In this document: in pieces, positions 12,242 through 24,114 of the stretch | Position numbering within the stretch: position 1 is the stretch's first letter | Layout of the letters: every line of letters starts with the position of its first letter | From: Allodiplogaster sudhausi | Lineage: Eukaryota > Nematoda > Chromadorea > Rhabditida > Diplogasteridae | Direction: 5' to 3' | Length of the DNA: 64,000 bases | Assembly: GCA_945643635.1 (NCBI GenBank) | Contig: CALZFC010000019.1 | Location: forward strand, 624,001 to 688,000 | Notes under the pieces: generated by a model | The model's input: only the letters and a program-made list of their open reading frames with translations | Told to the model about the DNA's origin: nothing | Database searches by the model: none | Position numbers and translations under genes: made by a program

Positions 12242-12734
12242 TCATCGAATTCGCCGAGTGTCTCCTAGAGATTCCTGCTTGCGTCTTTGATGTATTCGTC
12301 TTCTTATCTCACTGCTCGTCAAGGAGACCTAAATTTAAATGTCAATAAGAAGACCTTGACATCCCGCGTTTGAAAGACAAGGCATCAAAAATAATTTAAA
12401 AAAAATAACCTGAACACCGTCATCTTTCAAGTATTTTCTGATGAAAGGATCAACAAAATTTCTTTGGAGTTTTTCCTCGCTGGCCATTGCCAACTTCTTT
12501 AAATTTCTGGAAATCTCCTTGCTTCTTCGCTTCATTATCCATAAAGAATCCCTGTTCGGACGACTGCGTACTTCACGGACAGCCGCGCAATGTCGCCTGC
12601 TCATTCCAGCAGCAGACTCGCCTGGAGAAGAAAATGGAAAAGAAATTATTTCAGCAGCGAAATTATTGAGTATTGCACGAGAGCACAAATGACGACATGA
12701 TTTCATACTCACAATCAGCCTTTGTCCAAGCGCA
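12242..12734 (-). CDS. Small basic protein, 5' end incomplete
   Basis: Three exons with agreeing phases, 12734-12713, 12621-12410 and 12328-12242, encode about 107 residues, rich in Arg and Lys and mostly helix-forming (SKEISRNLKKLAMA, EIRRRIHQRRKQ). No start codon was found upstream, so the first exon is missing. No family is recognised. The C-terminus resembles a nuclear or nucleic-acid-binding basic tail, but that is a guess from composition only. Confidence 0.45.
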
Positions 12735-13293
12735 CTATTTCAATAAGAATAGAATTCTTAAATACCGCATTAAAATTGATTTCCAGACAATGCAGACAAA
12801 ATAATTCCATATAAGATCTTCATTTCATGCGTAAAATGAGCTCTATTTGGATCTCATTGCAGGCAAACTTAAATTCCAAATTCTTTATCGCTGAAATGTA
12901 TTTTTTTAATACGTCACAACAAAGGTGATGATGATAATTCTGTGAATTCGATGTGATGGTTGTATCTCTGATATCTTGAATACCCGACCAGAACCTACGG
13001 TTAAGAAATCCTGACTCTTCAATTATAGATTCAATGTGGAACATTATTTGTACAGTGAGAGATCAATGCTGAGTTAAATGTCATTACTGGCATTCTAATA
13101 ATTGTAATCTTCGCTCATGGATGACTGTCCAATCTATTTTGATAGTCATTTTAAAGCGTAACTTTCACATTGAAAAAGAAAACCGTTTGAACTAAAAAAA
13201 AATACATTTTAGCAATGTGAAAATGTTTGATAGCTTCTTCATGTTGCAAATTACTGATAAAAATGTATTTGGATAGCAAGATTCCTCTCGAGG

Positions 13294-15231
13294 TTAGGCC
13301 ACAGGGACGGCAGGGGCATCTGAGTCGGTCGCATTGCTGACAGACTCCTTCTTGGCGAATGCCTCGATGGAATCGTAGAGCGCCTGGCTCGTCGATCGCA
13401 TGTGGTCCTGCAAGGAATTCAGTGTGATCCTGCTCTCTCGACAATGAATTGATTGAATGGCATGCCTGATTATCCATGTCGTCCATGATGTCATTCTCTG
13501 GTGATTCGCGATCTTCTCCATGCGCTGAAGCGGCATCTTCAGCCACTCCTCCAGAATGAGCTCCTCGTCCGCTTCCCGGAGGACGTCCACGCGGCTTCGT
13601 CAGAGATGGCGGGAAACACTGGAAATGGAGAAGTGAATTGGCTCTATAAAAAAAGCTTCATTGAAAATGACTTTTTGAGTGAAGAGACGAAGCTGTGTGC
13701 AGAGCCTCTTTCGATTGTCAATGATCATGGACTCGTTGCTGTTATGAACCGCCTAAAACAGAAGAGTCAATAGTTCACTTGCTAGTAGACTGAGCCTGAA
13801 AGCAGGCTGCTTCTATCCTCTAAAGAAATAACCGTACCCGGACATGCTTGAGGACATCCGACTTGGCAATCGTCTGCCACGTCTTCATGCAGATTCCGCA
13901 TTGGTAGAGGTTCAGCTTGATGTGTCTGGAATTCACTCTCTAATCACAGTTCAAATAGAGAGAAGAAAGTAAAATTCAGTCTTTTCTCGACATATTCATG
14001 AATGTTTAGCTGACTTGGTGTTTGCGTGGTAGACGAGGCTCGAGCGTTGATTCGACACCTTCAGCCCGCACATCTGGCACGTCACGATTGATTTCGGCTA
14101 CAACACCATTACTTCAATATACCATAGGAGAAGAAAGGAAGTGCCACCTTCTTCATGAGCTGCTCGGCCTCTCCGACGAGTTGTTGGTAGTCGGCAGCAG
14201 TGAAATGGTCAGAGTTGAAGTCAAGCTCAGCTTGGTCGCCGTCCAAAGCGAAGGCCGCACTCGTATCTACTCATTCATTATTTCATTCCTTCTTTTAAGT
14301 TGGTAATCTTGACTCGGACTAAGAAACCTTGCAGGGCGGTAGAGACATCGAAAGGTTGCTGTTGTTGTTGTTTAGAGTCGGTTGTAGAGGAGGAGGGCGA
14401 GGAAGTCGTCGCGTACTCCTCGTCACACTGGAAAGAACTCTTCTCTCTCAACAACTCTTTCTTTTATCTATGGGGAACTACTAATGAATAACATGCATTG
14501 TATATCCACAACTGATAAAAGAAGAGTGTTACCTTGATGACTTGTCCGTTAGACAAGACTCCTGCGAACTTCCTTTCCTCAACTCCATCAAACGACATGA
14601 GTGGAGGGTATGGAGAGTGGAAACGACCACCGTTCTGCTGAGGAACACTCACTCCGTCCTAGGAGGGGAAATCATTCAGGCAAATCAATAAGAGATATTT
14701 TTTACATGAGAGAACAAATGGTATATATACTACATACATTAATTTGAATGAATGAGTACCTGAATGCAGAGATAAAGCCGCGTCTTCGCCTCTGCCATCT
14801 TGCGCTCATTTTCTTCCGAATACTTGTAGCGCACCTAAACATTTATTGACATGAATAAAAAGGATTACTGATATTTATGAACGGAAAATGAAGCGTTTAC
14901 ATAGAATTCGTTGAGTTTGTGGTCTCCGCGGCAGTGAGTCGTCAGGGCGTAAAGAGTCGGGAATTTAGCGAATCGACAGCGTTCGCATCTGAAATCATCC
15001 GCTTTTTATTAAAGTAAAAGATGACAATACTTCTCACTCACAAAATAGAGATCAAATCGCTGACTCGTATGGGAAGAAATTGAGATGGTCGGAGGTGATG
15101 TGGATCTCGAGCTCATCAACACTAAGGTACTTGGGAGCATCCGGAGGGCACTCACGGCATGCGAGAAGAGCGCCAGAGGGGACGGAAGAGGAGGTGGACG
15201 AGGACGCCGACGACGATGGAGCCCCTTCCAT
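13294..15231 (-). CDS. C2H2 zinc-finger protein with AT-hook
   Basis: Eleven exons: 15231-15065, 14988-14901, 14834-14760, 14658-14533, 14427-14328, 14266-14148, 14097-14015, 13925-13838, 13752-13672, 13618-13466, 13407-13294, giving about 397 aa. Four C2H2-like fingers appear, two near the N-terminus (CREC...H...H; CERC...HCRGDH) and two adjacent in the C-terminal half (CQMC...HANTKH; CGIC...HVRAVH). They are followed by an AT-hook core (KPRGRPPGSGRG), while a polyglutamine run of five lies in the middle. It is probably a nuclear DNA-binding protein. The last intron begins GC (AATCAG|GCATGC); no GT gives the right phase there. I do not recognise a named orthologue. Confidence 0.75.
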
Positions 15232-15399
15232 CTTTCTCCCTCCTTCTTTCTCTCAATACACAGATATGAGCAGCAAGTATTATATTCATGGTCAGACATT
15301 TAATGCGCGCATTGAAGAAAGATGACAATGAGTAAAGGATATCTGTCCTTTTATTCGTTTTCGAAAAAAAAAATGGAATTGAAGTAAATGAAGAGTCTC

Positions 15400-16269
15400 T
15401 CCAATATTCTCAACGGTGCCCACTTACAGCGTCCCTGAGAACTCTGAAAAGAATTCAGGTGCAAAGTTTATGTACTTGGGTGAAAAGACTTGTATGATAA
15501 TGTCTGAAAAGGGCGAGTAGATGAAAGCAGGAAGATAATGAGGAAAAAAAAAACTCCTCGACGTTCCTGGCAAGATAAGAGGGTAAGGAAATAAAAGTCA
15601 GAGCGGAAGCAAGATTAGAAAAGGCTGAGAAGAAGAAAGAGCTGAATGAGAGAATAGCACCAAACAAAAGAGATTTGATATCATATCTCTCAGGCAATTC
15701 GTGTTTTCCAAGAATTCTGAAGAAAGGAGAGAAAGTGCAGGGAAAAGGATAGAAGAGGGCGATAAGGAAGGGTAGCTGATGGAGGTAAAGTCGCCAGAGG
15801 CACAAGTTCTCCTTTGATGAAAATGGAGAGAGAAGGACAAAGAAAGGAAAGACAAGATCACGAGGAGAGAGTGCGCGAACAAATATTTAGAGAGGAAAGA
15901 ACACAAGTAATGAGTGGAGATAAGGAAAATAGAAAGAGGGGTGCAGAGAAGGTAGAGAAAGAGAGATGAGAGAAAAAGCAGAGACAGAAAAAGAGAGCAC
16001 AGAAAGATGAAGCCTTAGAGAGAGAGAATGATAGAATAATGTACGTTCTCTTCAATACATTTCTTTCTCTTGCTCCCAGGACTCTTTCTCTCGTGGAGAG
16101 AAGGCCGAAACGGTTAAGAAGAAGTAGAAGATGAGGAGAAGGAGAATGAGAAGCGACAAAAAAGAGGAGAGGGAAAATGAAGCAAAGGAGGAGAAATGTC
16201 GAGATGACGGACAAACAAACGATCCAGAGACACAGTGGAGCACCAGAGAAAAATACTCAAAGAACGAGA

Positions 16270-16329
<60 letters not shown>

Positions 16330-17777
16330 GGTGAAAGAACGGGAGGTGTATTAACGAGGATAGAATCCAAATTTCGGGGAGAAAAAAAGAGAAATCTTCA
16401 GGGTATCCAAGTCCTGCATATTATGCTGTTTCCAATTTGAGCACTGAAACTGTGGAAAGTCTGATCACTTCATTTACATTAAACAAGAACTCTTTGGAGT
16501 ATTAACTAGAAACTGATATCAACTGGCAGATTTGATTCCACTCTTGTTCGCAATGAGAAAACGAAGAGACGGAAAGAAGTTGGGAGAAAGTGAAGAAATA
16601 GGAGAAGAAGAATGCGAATGAAGAAGCTACAATGAGAAGTGCACTGAGGAAACGGAGAAACAGAAGGAAGATATGTACATACCGAGATAGGGAGAGAGAG
16701 AGCAGAGAGAGAATGTGAAAGAGAGAGAAGTAACGGGACGGGAGTAAAAAGGAAGACAGGGTGATCGAAAATGAAAAGCCAATAGGGATCGAGAAGGGGT
16801 ATGTCTTGAGGACGGTAAAAGGTTAGAACTATTTTGAAATGAACATATCTTCACCTTTTATTGCTGATACTTATTGTTAGTTAACTAATCTTTTTTTTAC
16901 TAGCAGCTTCTTTCATATATTTCTCTCTGAGCATACATATATTCAATGGGATTTATAGGAAAATTAAGCCAACATTTAACTGCTAGAACTTCGATATGCA
17001 TAGGAAAATAACTTGGTAGAATAAGGGAAGTGTTCAGGAGACATCGAGAGTGAGGGAAGCAAGTGAAAGGAAGAAGTGAAAAAGGAGAGAATGGATGGTT
17101 GCCTGGGCAGCGACTCGCTCTTTCCTTCTTTCTTCTTTCTCCTCTCCTTTCTCTCCTCCCCGTCAATGGCAAAGAAAAGAAGGAAGAAGAGATGAAAGTT
17201 AGAGAGAGCACAGAGCTGGTAGAGAGTGCGAAAAGGACCAGAGAGACGAGATAGTATATGAATGAGAGAGAATAGAGAGAGGGAGAGGAAGAACACAAAG
17301 GAAAGAGAATAAGAGCTCAGGCCCCCTCCTCTGACTGTCTTGCACACGTTCAATCTTTCTTTCTTTATATAATTCCCCATCTCTCCAATGTTTTCGTGCT
17401 ATTTCATCCTTCCTTTGTCACCCTTTTATGCCTTCTTTCTCTTTTCACCTTCCCCTGCTCGTTATCTCTTCAGCGTCTGTACCTCTTGAAGTCTCTTCAT
17501 ATTCATTCCCACTCTTTATACTTTTCTCTTTTCCCTTTCATTCTACTAACGGAAAGAGAGAGAGAGAGAGAGAGAGAATGATAGATAGAGAGCGAGCGAG
17601 AGAGAGAGTGAGAGAGAGAGAGAGAGAGAGAGCGAGTAGTGAAAGGAAAAGAGAGGAAATGGAGAAAAAAGTGTTAGATAGGATAGAAAGAGAGTGAGAG
17701 AGTGAATAAAGTAGGAATTACTGCGCTTTTCTCGTGCACTCTCTCCTCTCTCTCTACACATATCTCTCTTTTTCTCT

Positions 17778-17809
<32 letters not shown>

Positions 17810-17990
17810 CTTTCCCATTCCCTATCTCTCATTCTTTTGCCGTCCACAGCCAGGCACCGCTGCCAAGGAAACAGAGAATGGACAGGAAAAAGGGAGAGCG
17901 AGGCAGAAGAGTGATAAAGAATGAGGGCGAAGATGCTTATCCATTTCTCTTCATTAGACTGCATGCCAGATTGATTTCTGGAAGATAAAC
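15400..17990. repeat. Purine-rich low-complexity region with GA microsatellites
   Basis: About 2.6 kb in which long runs of GA, GAA and AAG dominate the plus strand, with pure (GA)n at 16260-16325, 17545-17635 and the complementary (CT)n at 17770-17805. It lies between two leftward genes. All long open frames here translate to repeats such as RERERE or LSLSLS and are artefacts of composition. Such polypurine tracts can form triplex DNA. Confidence 0.8.
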
Positions 17991-18179
17991 AAAAGAAAGG
18001 AGTCATTTAAATATTCTGAAGTTACACAATGCTTTTTGTTAGGCACATGGATGAATTAACATTTTCAAGTAAATGGAATACAAACGGCCTTCTAAAAACA
18101 AAACGCTTAGTTATTGTTTAAAGAAATAATGTTTAATAAGTGAAGAAATAGTCGTATTTTGTATACATATATACATTGA

Positions 18180-19297
18180 TTATCCGAATGGCCTTGTCAT
18201 GTATCCACTCTTGATTCCGGAGGGTTCGAGACCACCGAAGAAGGAACCTCCCAGGGTGTAGATCGGAGTGTTTCCGCCCTCCTCAACAAGCACTCACTAT
18301 TAAGGTAGGACAACACTCTAAATTCCCAAGGCAATTGAATGACGAATTCCAGTGCTTTTCCTAATCGCTCATCAATTTTTTCACTTTAATGGTGCAAAAA
18401 TGGAGGAATTCAACTGACCTCGCTGCTACTCTCGGGTAGAATGTGAAAGTAGGATCCCATACCCTTAAAAATATATTTATGAAGCTTAGTTTTTGCATTA
18501 TTCAAATGGATATTTCTTAATCTAATCTTTTTTATGTTATGTTCAGCTAAATAATCTAGCGACGTACACTTCAGGCCTATCGTTGATGTAATCGATAGCT
18601 ATCATTTGAAGCTGAAATGATTGCTTGCAAGGATAAACTAGCTCATTTTAATGGTTACAATTATTGGTAAGAACGTGAAGATAAGAACCTGTTTATTTCC
18701 GCCCGCACCCATCTCAACCATCGAGTAATACGGCCTAAGAAGGCTGTTCACTTCAGCGTCTCCTCCGCCCACCAGAGATCCCACCTCAATTGCATTCTTG
18801 TAAACATTCAACTTTAGATTCAGACTTCCTTAAAAGCCAAACAAATTAGACACTTTTAATATGATGAATTGAGGAAAGAACCTCACTGAAAAGGAGGAAT
18901 ACAGTTATCTTTAAAATAACCTCGTCCAGGTCCTTCATGCCCTGGTCACTGAAGCCGTGATTGTTGGATTCGGTCAAGTCGATTTCGTCATTCTCTTCAC
19001 TCACTGTAAACGTCCAGGAACACATCCTTATTGAATCATTTACTAAAGTCATTTTTATAATGAAATAACGATGAATTGCATGCCTTTCTGCTGCATTCTC
19101 CTGCGATATTGAACAGGCTCAAATTTGTCGTGCCAAGCAACATCCATCATTTCCATTGGACCGCTCATGGGAAGACAAGCTAAATGAAAGAATTCATGAT
19201 TCCAAATATTTTAAAACTGAGGAAATTAAAAGTAGCAAACAAACTAACTAATCAAAGCAAGAGAAGATGCGAGGAGAACTAAGAGAGCTGACCACAT
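18180..19297 (-). CDS. Small secreted protein, possible peptide precursor
   Basis: Seven exons: 19297-19249, 19179-19084, 19003-18921, 18796-18689, 18611-18564, 18463-18419, 18281-18180, giving 176 aa. It starts with a signal peptide (MWSALLVLLASSLALIT). The mature part has a single early cysteine and acidic and glycine-rich stretches, and ends GYMTRPFG before TAA. A C-terminal Gly directly before the stop could be an amidation signal, giving a peptide ending RPF-amide; no dibasic site precedes it, so this is only a possibility. Intron 2 starts GC (AGAAAG|GCATGC), the only donor that keeps frame. No family recognised. Confidence 0.65.
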
Positions 19298-19870
19298 CTC
19301 TTTGTCTTAGTCGAGAAATTGAACGGCCTGCTGAGTAGGCTGGCCTAGATCCTAGAGAAGAGAAGGAGAGAGTAGTTAGCAAGCTCGACATTCAGGAATA
19401 CCTTTCAGAGTATTCAACTTTTCACTAGCTTCTTCTTAATTGAACTTTGTTGTCACAAGAGAGCGTGAATCTTAACGAGCCTCAACCACTTCTTGACATC
19501 TTTCCAGAGGATTCACTTGCAAATATGTATGCATGTATGTAGCTCTTAACGGAAAAAATATTATATTTTGCATGTCAACGACTGAGTCTAGCAGCAGTGG
19601 GATTGCACAAGGTACAACTGAAATTTAATGCCTTCGGTTCAGCCAAGGGAGTCGCATTTTGGCATCTTCCAATGGCCATATCGACCTCTCGACAATTAGG
19701 AGGCGGGGCATAGAAGAGTGGAAGGAAGAACAGAGAGAGAAAGAGAGAGGTAATGAGAGAAACGAGAGATGAAACAGAGAAGATGAGAAGCTAGACAAGA
19801 GAAACGTTGCGGAATTCGGCCGATTTTAAATCCCACTTCCATTTCGCGCCCTCTTCAGTAGCACATAAAA
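19298..19870. other. Non-coding, promoter region of receptor copy A
   Basis: Lies between the divergent secreted-protein gene and receptor GR-A. A short GA-rich run is at 19720-19800. No exon recognised. Confidence 0.4.
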
Positions 19871-21942
19871 ATGCCCACAGAAAGGAGATCTTCGCTGGAG
19901 ACAGCGGTCAGATTTTTCGATAGGTTTTCACTGCAAATACTAATAATTGCATGATTTGTATTTAGTACGAAAGTGGCTATCCTGTGAATACACAATTTTC
20001 ACAAGAATCATTGCAACATCAGTTCGATCGAATCAGTCAGGTAATTTCCATTTCCCGATAATGGCGATAAATGATCATTCTTTTCCTTCTAGCTGTACAG
20101 TTTTCTCTTCTTTCGCCCTAAGATTCGTCTCTGCAACGGCCAATTTGCATGCTTCATAAGTACAACTCTTTTCCTGACGTCGTTAGCCCTAAGTACGGTT
20201 TTATTATAATCAAGAATGAAGCATATTAAATATTTATGTACAGTAGAACGTAGTTTTGTATGTCTAGGAAGGATTAATTTTCGTTGGCAGGCTCTTGCTA
20301 TGCACTGTATACACTTTCACTCATCTTAAGACTTGGAAAAGGGATCTGTTCAAACGGCAATCCTCGGTCATTTTCAGATTATCACAGGAATGATTGGGCT
20401 GGTTCGTTATCTGAATTATACTGAGAAATTTTATTTATTTAATGTCCATTTCAGTGCTTCCTTCATCAATTATTGGGAGAAAAGGGCGTCGGTAAATTTC
20501 TTTTCCTACTTGGGGAATCCAGAAAAATTAACAACTGCAATAGAAACGAGGTGAGTCTGAATCAGGAAGGTATTATGTTTCATTACTCATCAGTTAATCA
20601 GACACGGAAGATTGAATTCGCATTGTATCGCAGAAAGATGAACACAGCTCATCCATTCGTCGTGTTCACTGTTTCTTTTATGGTTTCTCTATTTTCACGT
20701 CGATGAACGTCGTCATATGGTTAATCTTTCTCATCGTTAATGATCGAGTTGAAAGTCTGGACGATCGTCTTCTTTTGGTATTTCGTTTATAATTCCTTTA
20801 GTATTGTAAACATTTCGTAGAAATAAAACTGCATATGTTTTTAGCCATGCATTCACGAACGTCAATAATCTCAGTGCTGAACGTTTAATTAAGCTCCTTG
20901 GTTCTCGACGACTCATTCTGCTTCTTCCTCCCTGCTGGCTGCATCTCAGCCTTGGTTTGAATGCTGCTTTTCATGTCTACTGTTTCTGCATGCAAGCGGC
21001 CACCAACGAAGCAAAGCGCTACAATCAATTCATCATTCAAGTTTGGGTTTTTGTTTATCAGGCAAAACATACGTTTAAATGCTTCAATTATAGATGGAAT
21101 TTCTAAATGATGACGACGCAATGGCAGAGCTCCTCTCAGGAGCAATCGAGAAACACAACAAGTTGGCGGCCGCTCTTCGACATCTCGACGGCATGGTCCG
21201 GGTTAGATTTATCGATCACTTTTCCAATCGCTATTTTGAACATTCATAATAGAAAACAATTAATTTTTCTAGCGATTTGCTTTTCTGATCGTCTCAATTC
21301 TCATTCCCACGACAATCTTCTCACTCTTCACGTTGGCAGATCGATATCGCATTTCTCTCTTTGAATTTGTTATCAGTCTTCCCCAGGCTGTCATCTGTAT
21401 TTATCTCTTCGTCTGCGTTACGGTAATGCCTGCAAGACTTCACGAAGTGGTCAGCGAAACTTCTTTTTTTCGTTCTGCTTTATAATTTGTCAAATAGAAG
21501 GGTGATTTTCAGCTTACAGCAACGCGATCTTCACTCTGCTCGAATCAGAATGTTTGGCAGCCATTTCGAAGCAAGGTTTAATGAAGCGTCTTTTCCTGCT
21601 GCTCTTACATCACTGCAGTGAGATTCAGGTGTACGTGGCTGCTCAGGCACTGAGCACTCACTTTGAGCAGTCAGACATCTCCGTCACTCTCTGGGGATTC
21701 GCCGTTCTCTCTAAGCCGCTTATTTTGACGGTGCATATCAATTCATATCAATCTACACAATGTATATCTCCATTTACTCTTCTAAATATTTTATATTATA
21801 TCTTTAAGTAGACCTAAGAGGAGAATAAATTCAGACTTTGTCTGCGATGCTGACCTTCCTTGCAATGCTTCTTCAGATCGATGGTTATGGCAGCCCAAAG
21901 TCACTCATCCTCTCAACGGTCAACAGCACAAAAATGAATTAA
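19871..21942 (+). pseudogene. Gustatory-receptor-like 7TM protein, copy GR-A (one-base frameshift)
   Basis: Twelve exons: 19871-19906, 19966-20040, 20093-20192, 20291-20401, 20455-20550, 20634-20777, 20894-21040, 21094-21201, 21273-21449, 21513-21575, 21629-21730, 21835-21942. The first exon is the 12-codon MPTERRSSLETA start shared by all six copies. Hydrophobic segments and the conserved CFCMQAA, MPARLHE, SLCSNQNVWQPF, LWGFAVLSKPLILT and TFLAMLLQ motifs follow. In exon 4 one extra G in the AAAAGGG run near 20337-20343 shifts the frame: the exon is 111 nt where phase demands 110, and both flanks align in different frames. Otherwise complete, so the damage is recent, or an assembly error. Confidence 0.75.
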
Positions 21943-24114
21943 ATTGCGTGAATCCTTGATTATAATAAAGAGTACTTGCGTATGATCCAACTCATAACAA
22001 CTCGGAATCAAAAGAAAAGAACATATTCTAGTTAAGCTATATAAATATTTATGAAGTATGCATACATCAGATATAGAAAACCATTCTAGCAGTTCGAGGA
22101 CATTTCCCAATTCCTACCTGTTCGATCCCCAATAATAATCATACATATGCGAGAATACGAGTACCGATGCGGAATTTAATATCACTTCACTGAAAGGGAA
22201 AGTACTCTTGACATTGTTGAATGCTTAGAGTCTGGAGTGGTCCATTTGGCGTACGTCGAAGATGTTGAAATGAATGGAGAGAGACACAGGGTGAGCACGT
22301 GAATCGTACGCATTCCAATTCACTTCATTCATTCAAACCAAAAATTGCAATTCCATGGACGCTTCAATGGATGTAAAGCGACGTTTATCATGCGATAACT
22401 CGGTTAGCGACCGAATATTCATATTTATTATTTGTTTTCCAACCTTCTTTAGATACAAAATGGAAATACAGCGAGGTATCGATTCCCGAAACAATTGGGG
22501 CTTGAGCAACAATTTCATCGTCTCAAAACGGTATATTTCGTAAATTATCATGAAATGCAAAACTGATTGTTTAGATCTACGGCTTCCTTTTCTTTCGACC
22601 TCAATGTCCTCACAGTCATGACAACCGTTTTGCTCGTTTGATAAGCACAGCTCTGCTTGTCACTTCGCTAACTCTTTGTAAGTCTTAAAGAAGTAGATCA
22701 ATCTTGAATTCTTTCCAGCAGTAATATTAAAAAGACATCGTTGATATGAAAGAGATATTAATTAACTTCTAGCCTCATACTATGCGATCTACATGCTCAG
22801 CCTTGTGTTGTACGGTGCAATGGCGATTGGTTCAATGGCGATTGGTTCAATCCAAGCCTCAATTCTCGGGATCTTCCAGATCATCACTGGCATTATTTCG
22901 TTTGTTCGTGCAGGATTCAACAGTTTCTTCTTCACGATAAGGTGGCGTTTTCACAAATCTTTTTCAGCACTTTCTGCATCAATCAATGCGCTGTCCTAAT
23001 GGCGTTCATCGATTTCTTCGTCTGCTCGGCGAAGCAAATCAAAGAAAATGTCATCAACGACTACCGGTGTGTGGTTTTTCAAATAGATTTTGTTACTCTT
23101 CTTTTATTTACATTATATTTCCTTGAACATCTAACTCGTATAAAAATATTTGAAAAATGCACGTTTGTAGATAGAAAATGCTCCGAAGTCTTTCAATCGT
23201 CTTCACTGGTGCTTCTACGGAGCATCGATATTCACTTCTATGAGTGTGTTCTCCATGTTCGTCGTTCTGATCTCCTTCGACAAACTGAAGACTCTCGATT
23301 ACCGCATTCTGCTGGTTGGCTTTGAAAGTGAAGTTGAAAGAAGGGGCCAATTTCTTTGTAGTTGTTCGGTTCGCGTCGACTAATTCTGCTAGTTCCCCCC
23401 TGCTGGCTCCATCTCTGCTTGGCTCTCAATGCTGCTCTCCACATCTACTGTTTCTGCATGCAGGCCGCGATCAACGAAGTCAAAGCATTCAATAAATTCG
23501 TCGCAAAAGTTAATATTTCCCCTTCTTCTTTCTTGTTTAGCAGCGCATAATTCTTGTTGTTTATCACTAAATCCTTCAAGATTGGATACTCAACTGATGA
23601 GGACGAAATGACGGCGCGTCTTTCAGAAGCAATTGAAAGGCATCGAAAATTAGCAGCAGCACTAAGACATCTTGATGGGATGGTCAGGGTAAGAGGAGCA
23701 ATGAGCTGGCGTATTAGTAAGGGCTGTTCTCATGTATATGTACATATGTGTAATGTTAAACATTTGAAAATCAGTTGTGCAGCATATACATACATTGTTT
23801 TCGTTAAGCGATTTGCCTTTCTGGTCATCTTGATTCTGATTCCCTCAACCATCTGCGCACTCTTCACTTTATTTGATCGCTGGCGTGTCTCCTCGCTAGA
23901 ATTCATGATTAGTCTCACGAAAGTCTTCGTCTGTTTCTATCTCTTCGCTTCCGTCACTCTAATGACCCAATGAAGTGGTATGTCTGCTTGGATCCTTCTT
24001 TCATATTTCTGCTTCAAGCACTTTTTCATATGTTCATTAAATATGCATATGTATGTACATACATAGATCATCGCAACTCGCTCTTCGCTCTGCTTGAATC
24101 AAAACGTTTGGCAA

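Noticed and set aside
15400..17990. Many open frames of 60-130 codons on both strands
   Set aside because: They translate to RERERE, SLSLSL or LFSFLS repeats and exist only because GA/CT repeats lack stop codons. No splice or start logic supports them.
20885..21145. Leftward open frame across GR-A exons 7-8
   Set aside because: It is the reverse complement of conserved receptor exons; similar antisense frames recur over other copies because the sense sequence is conserved.
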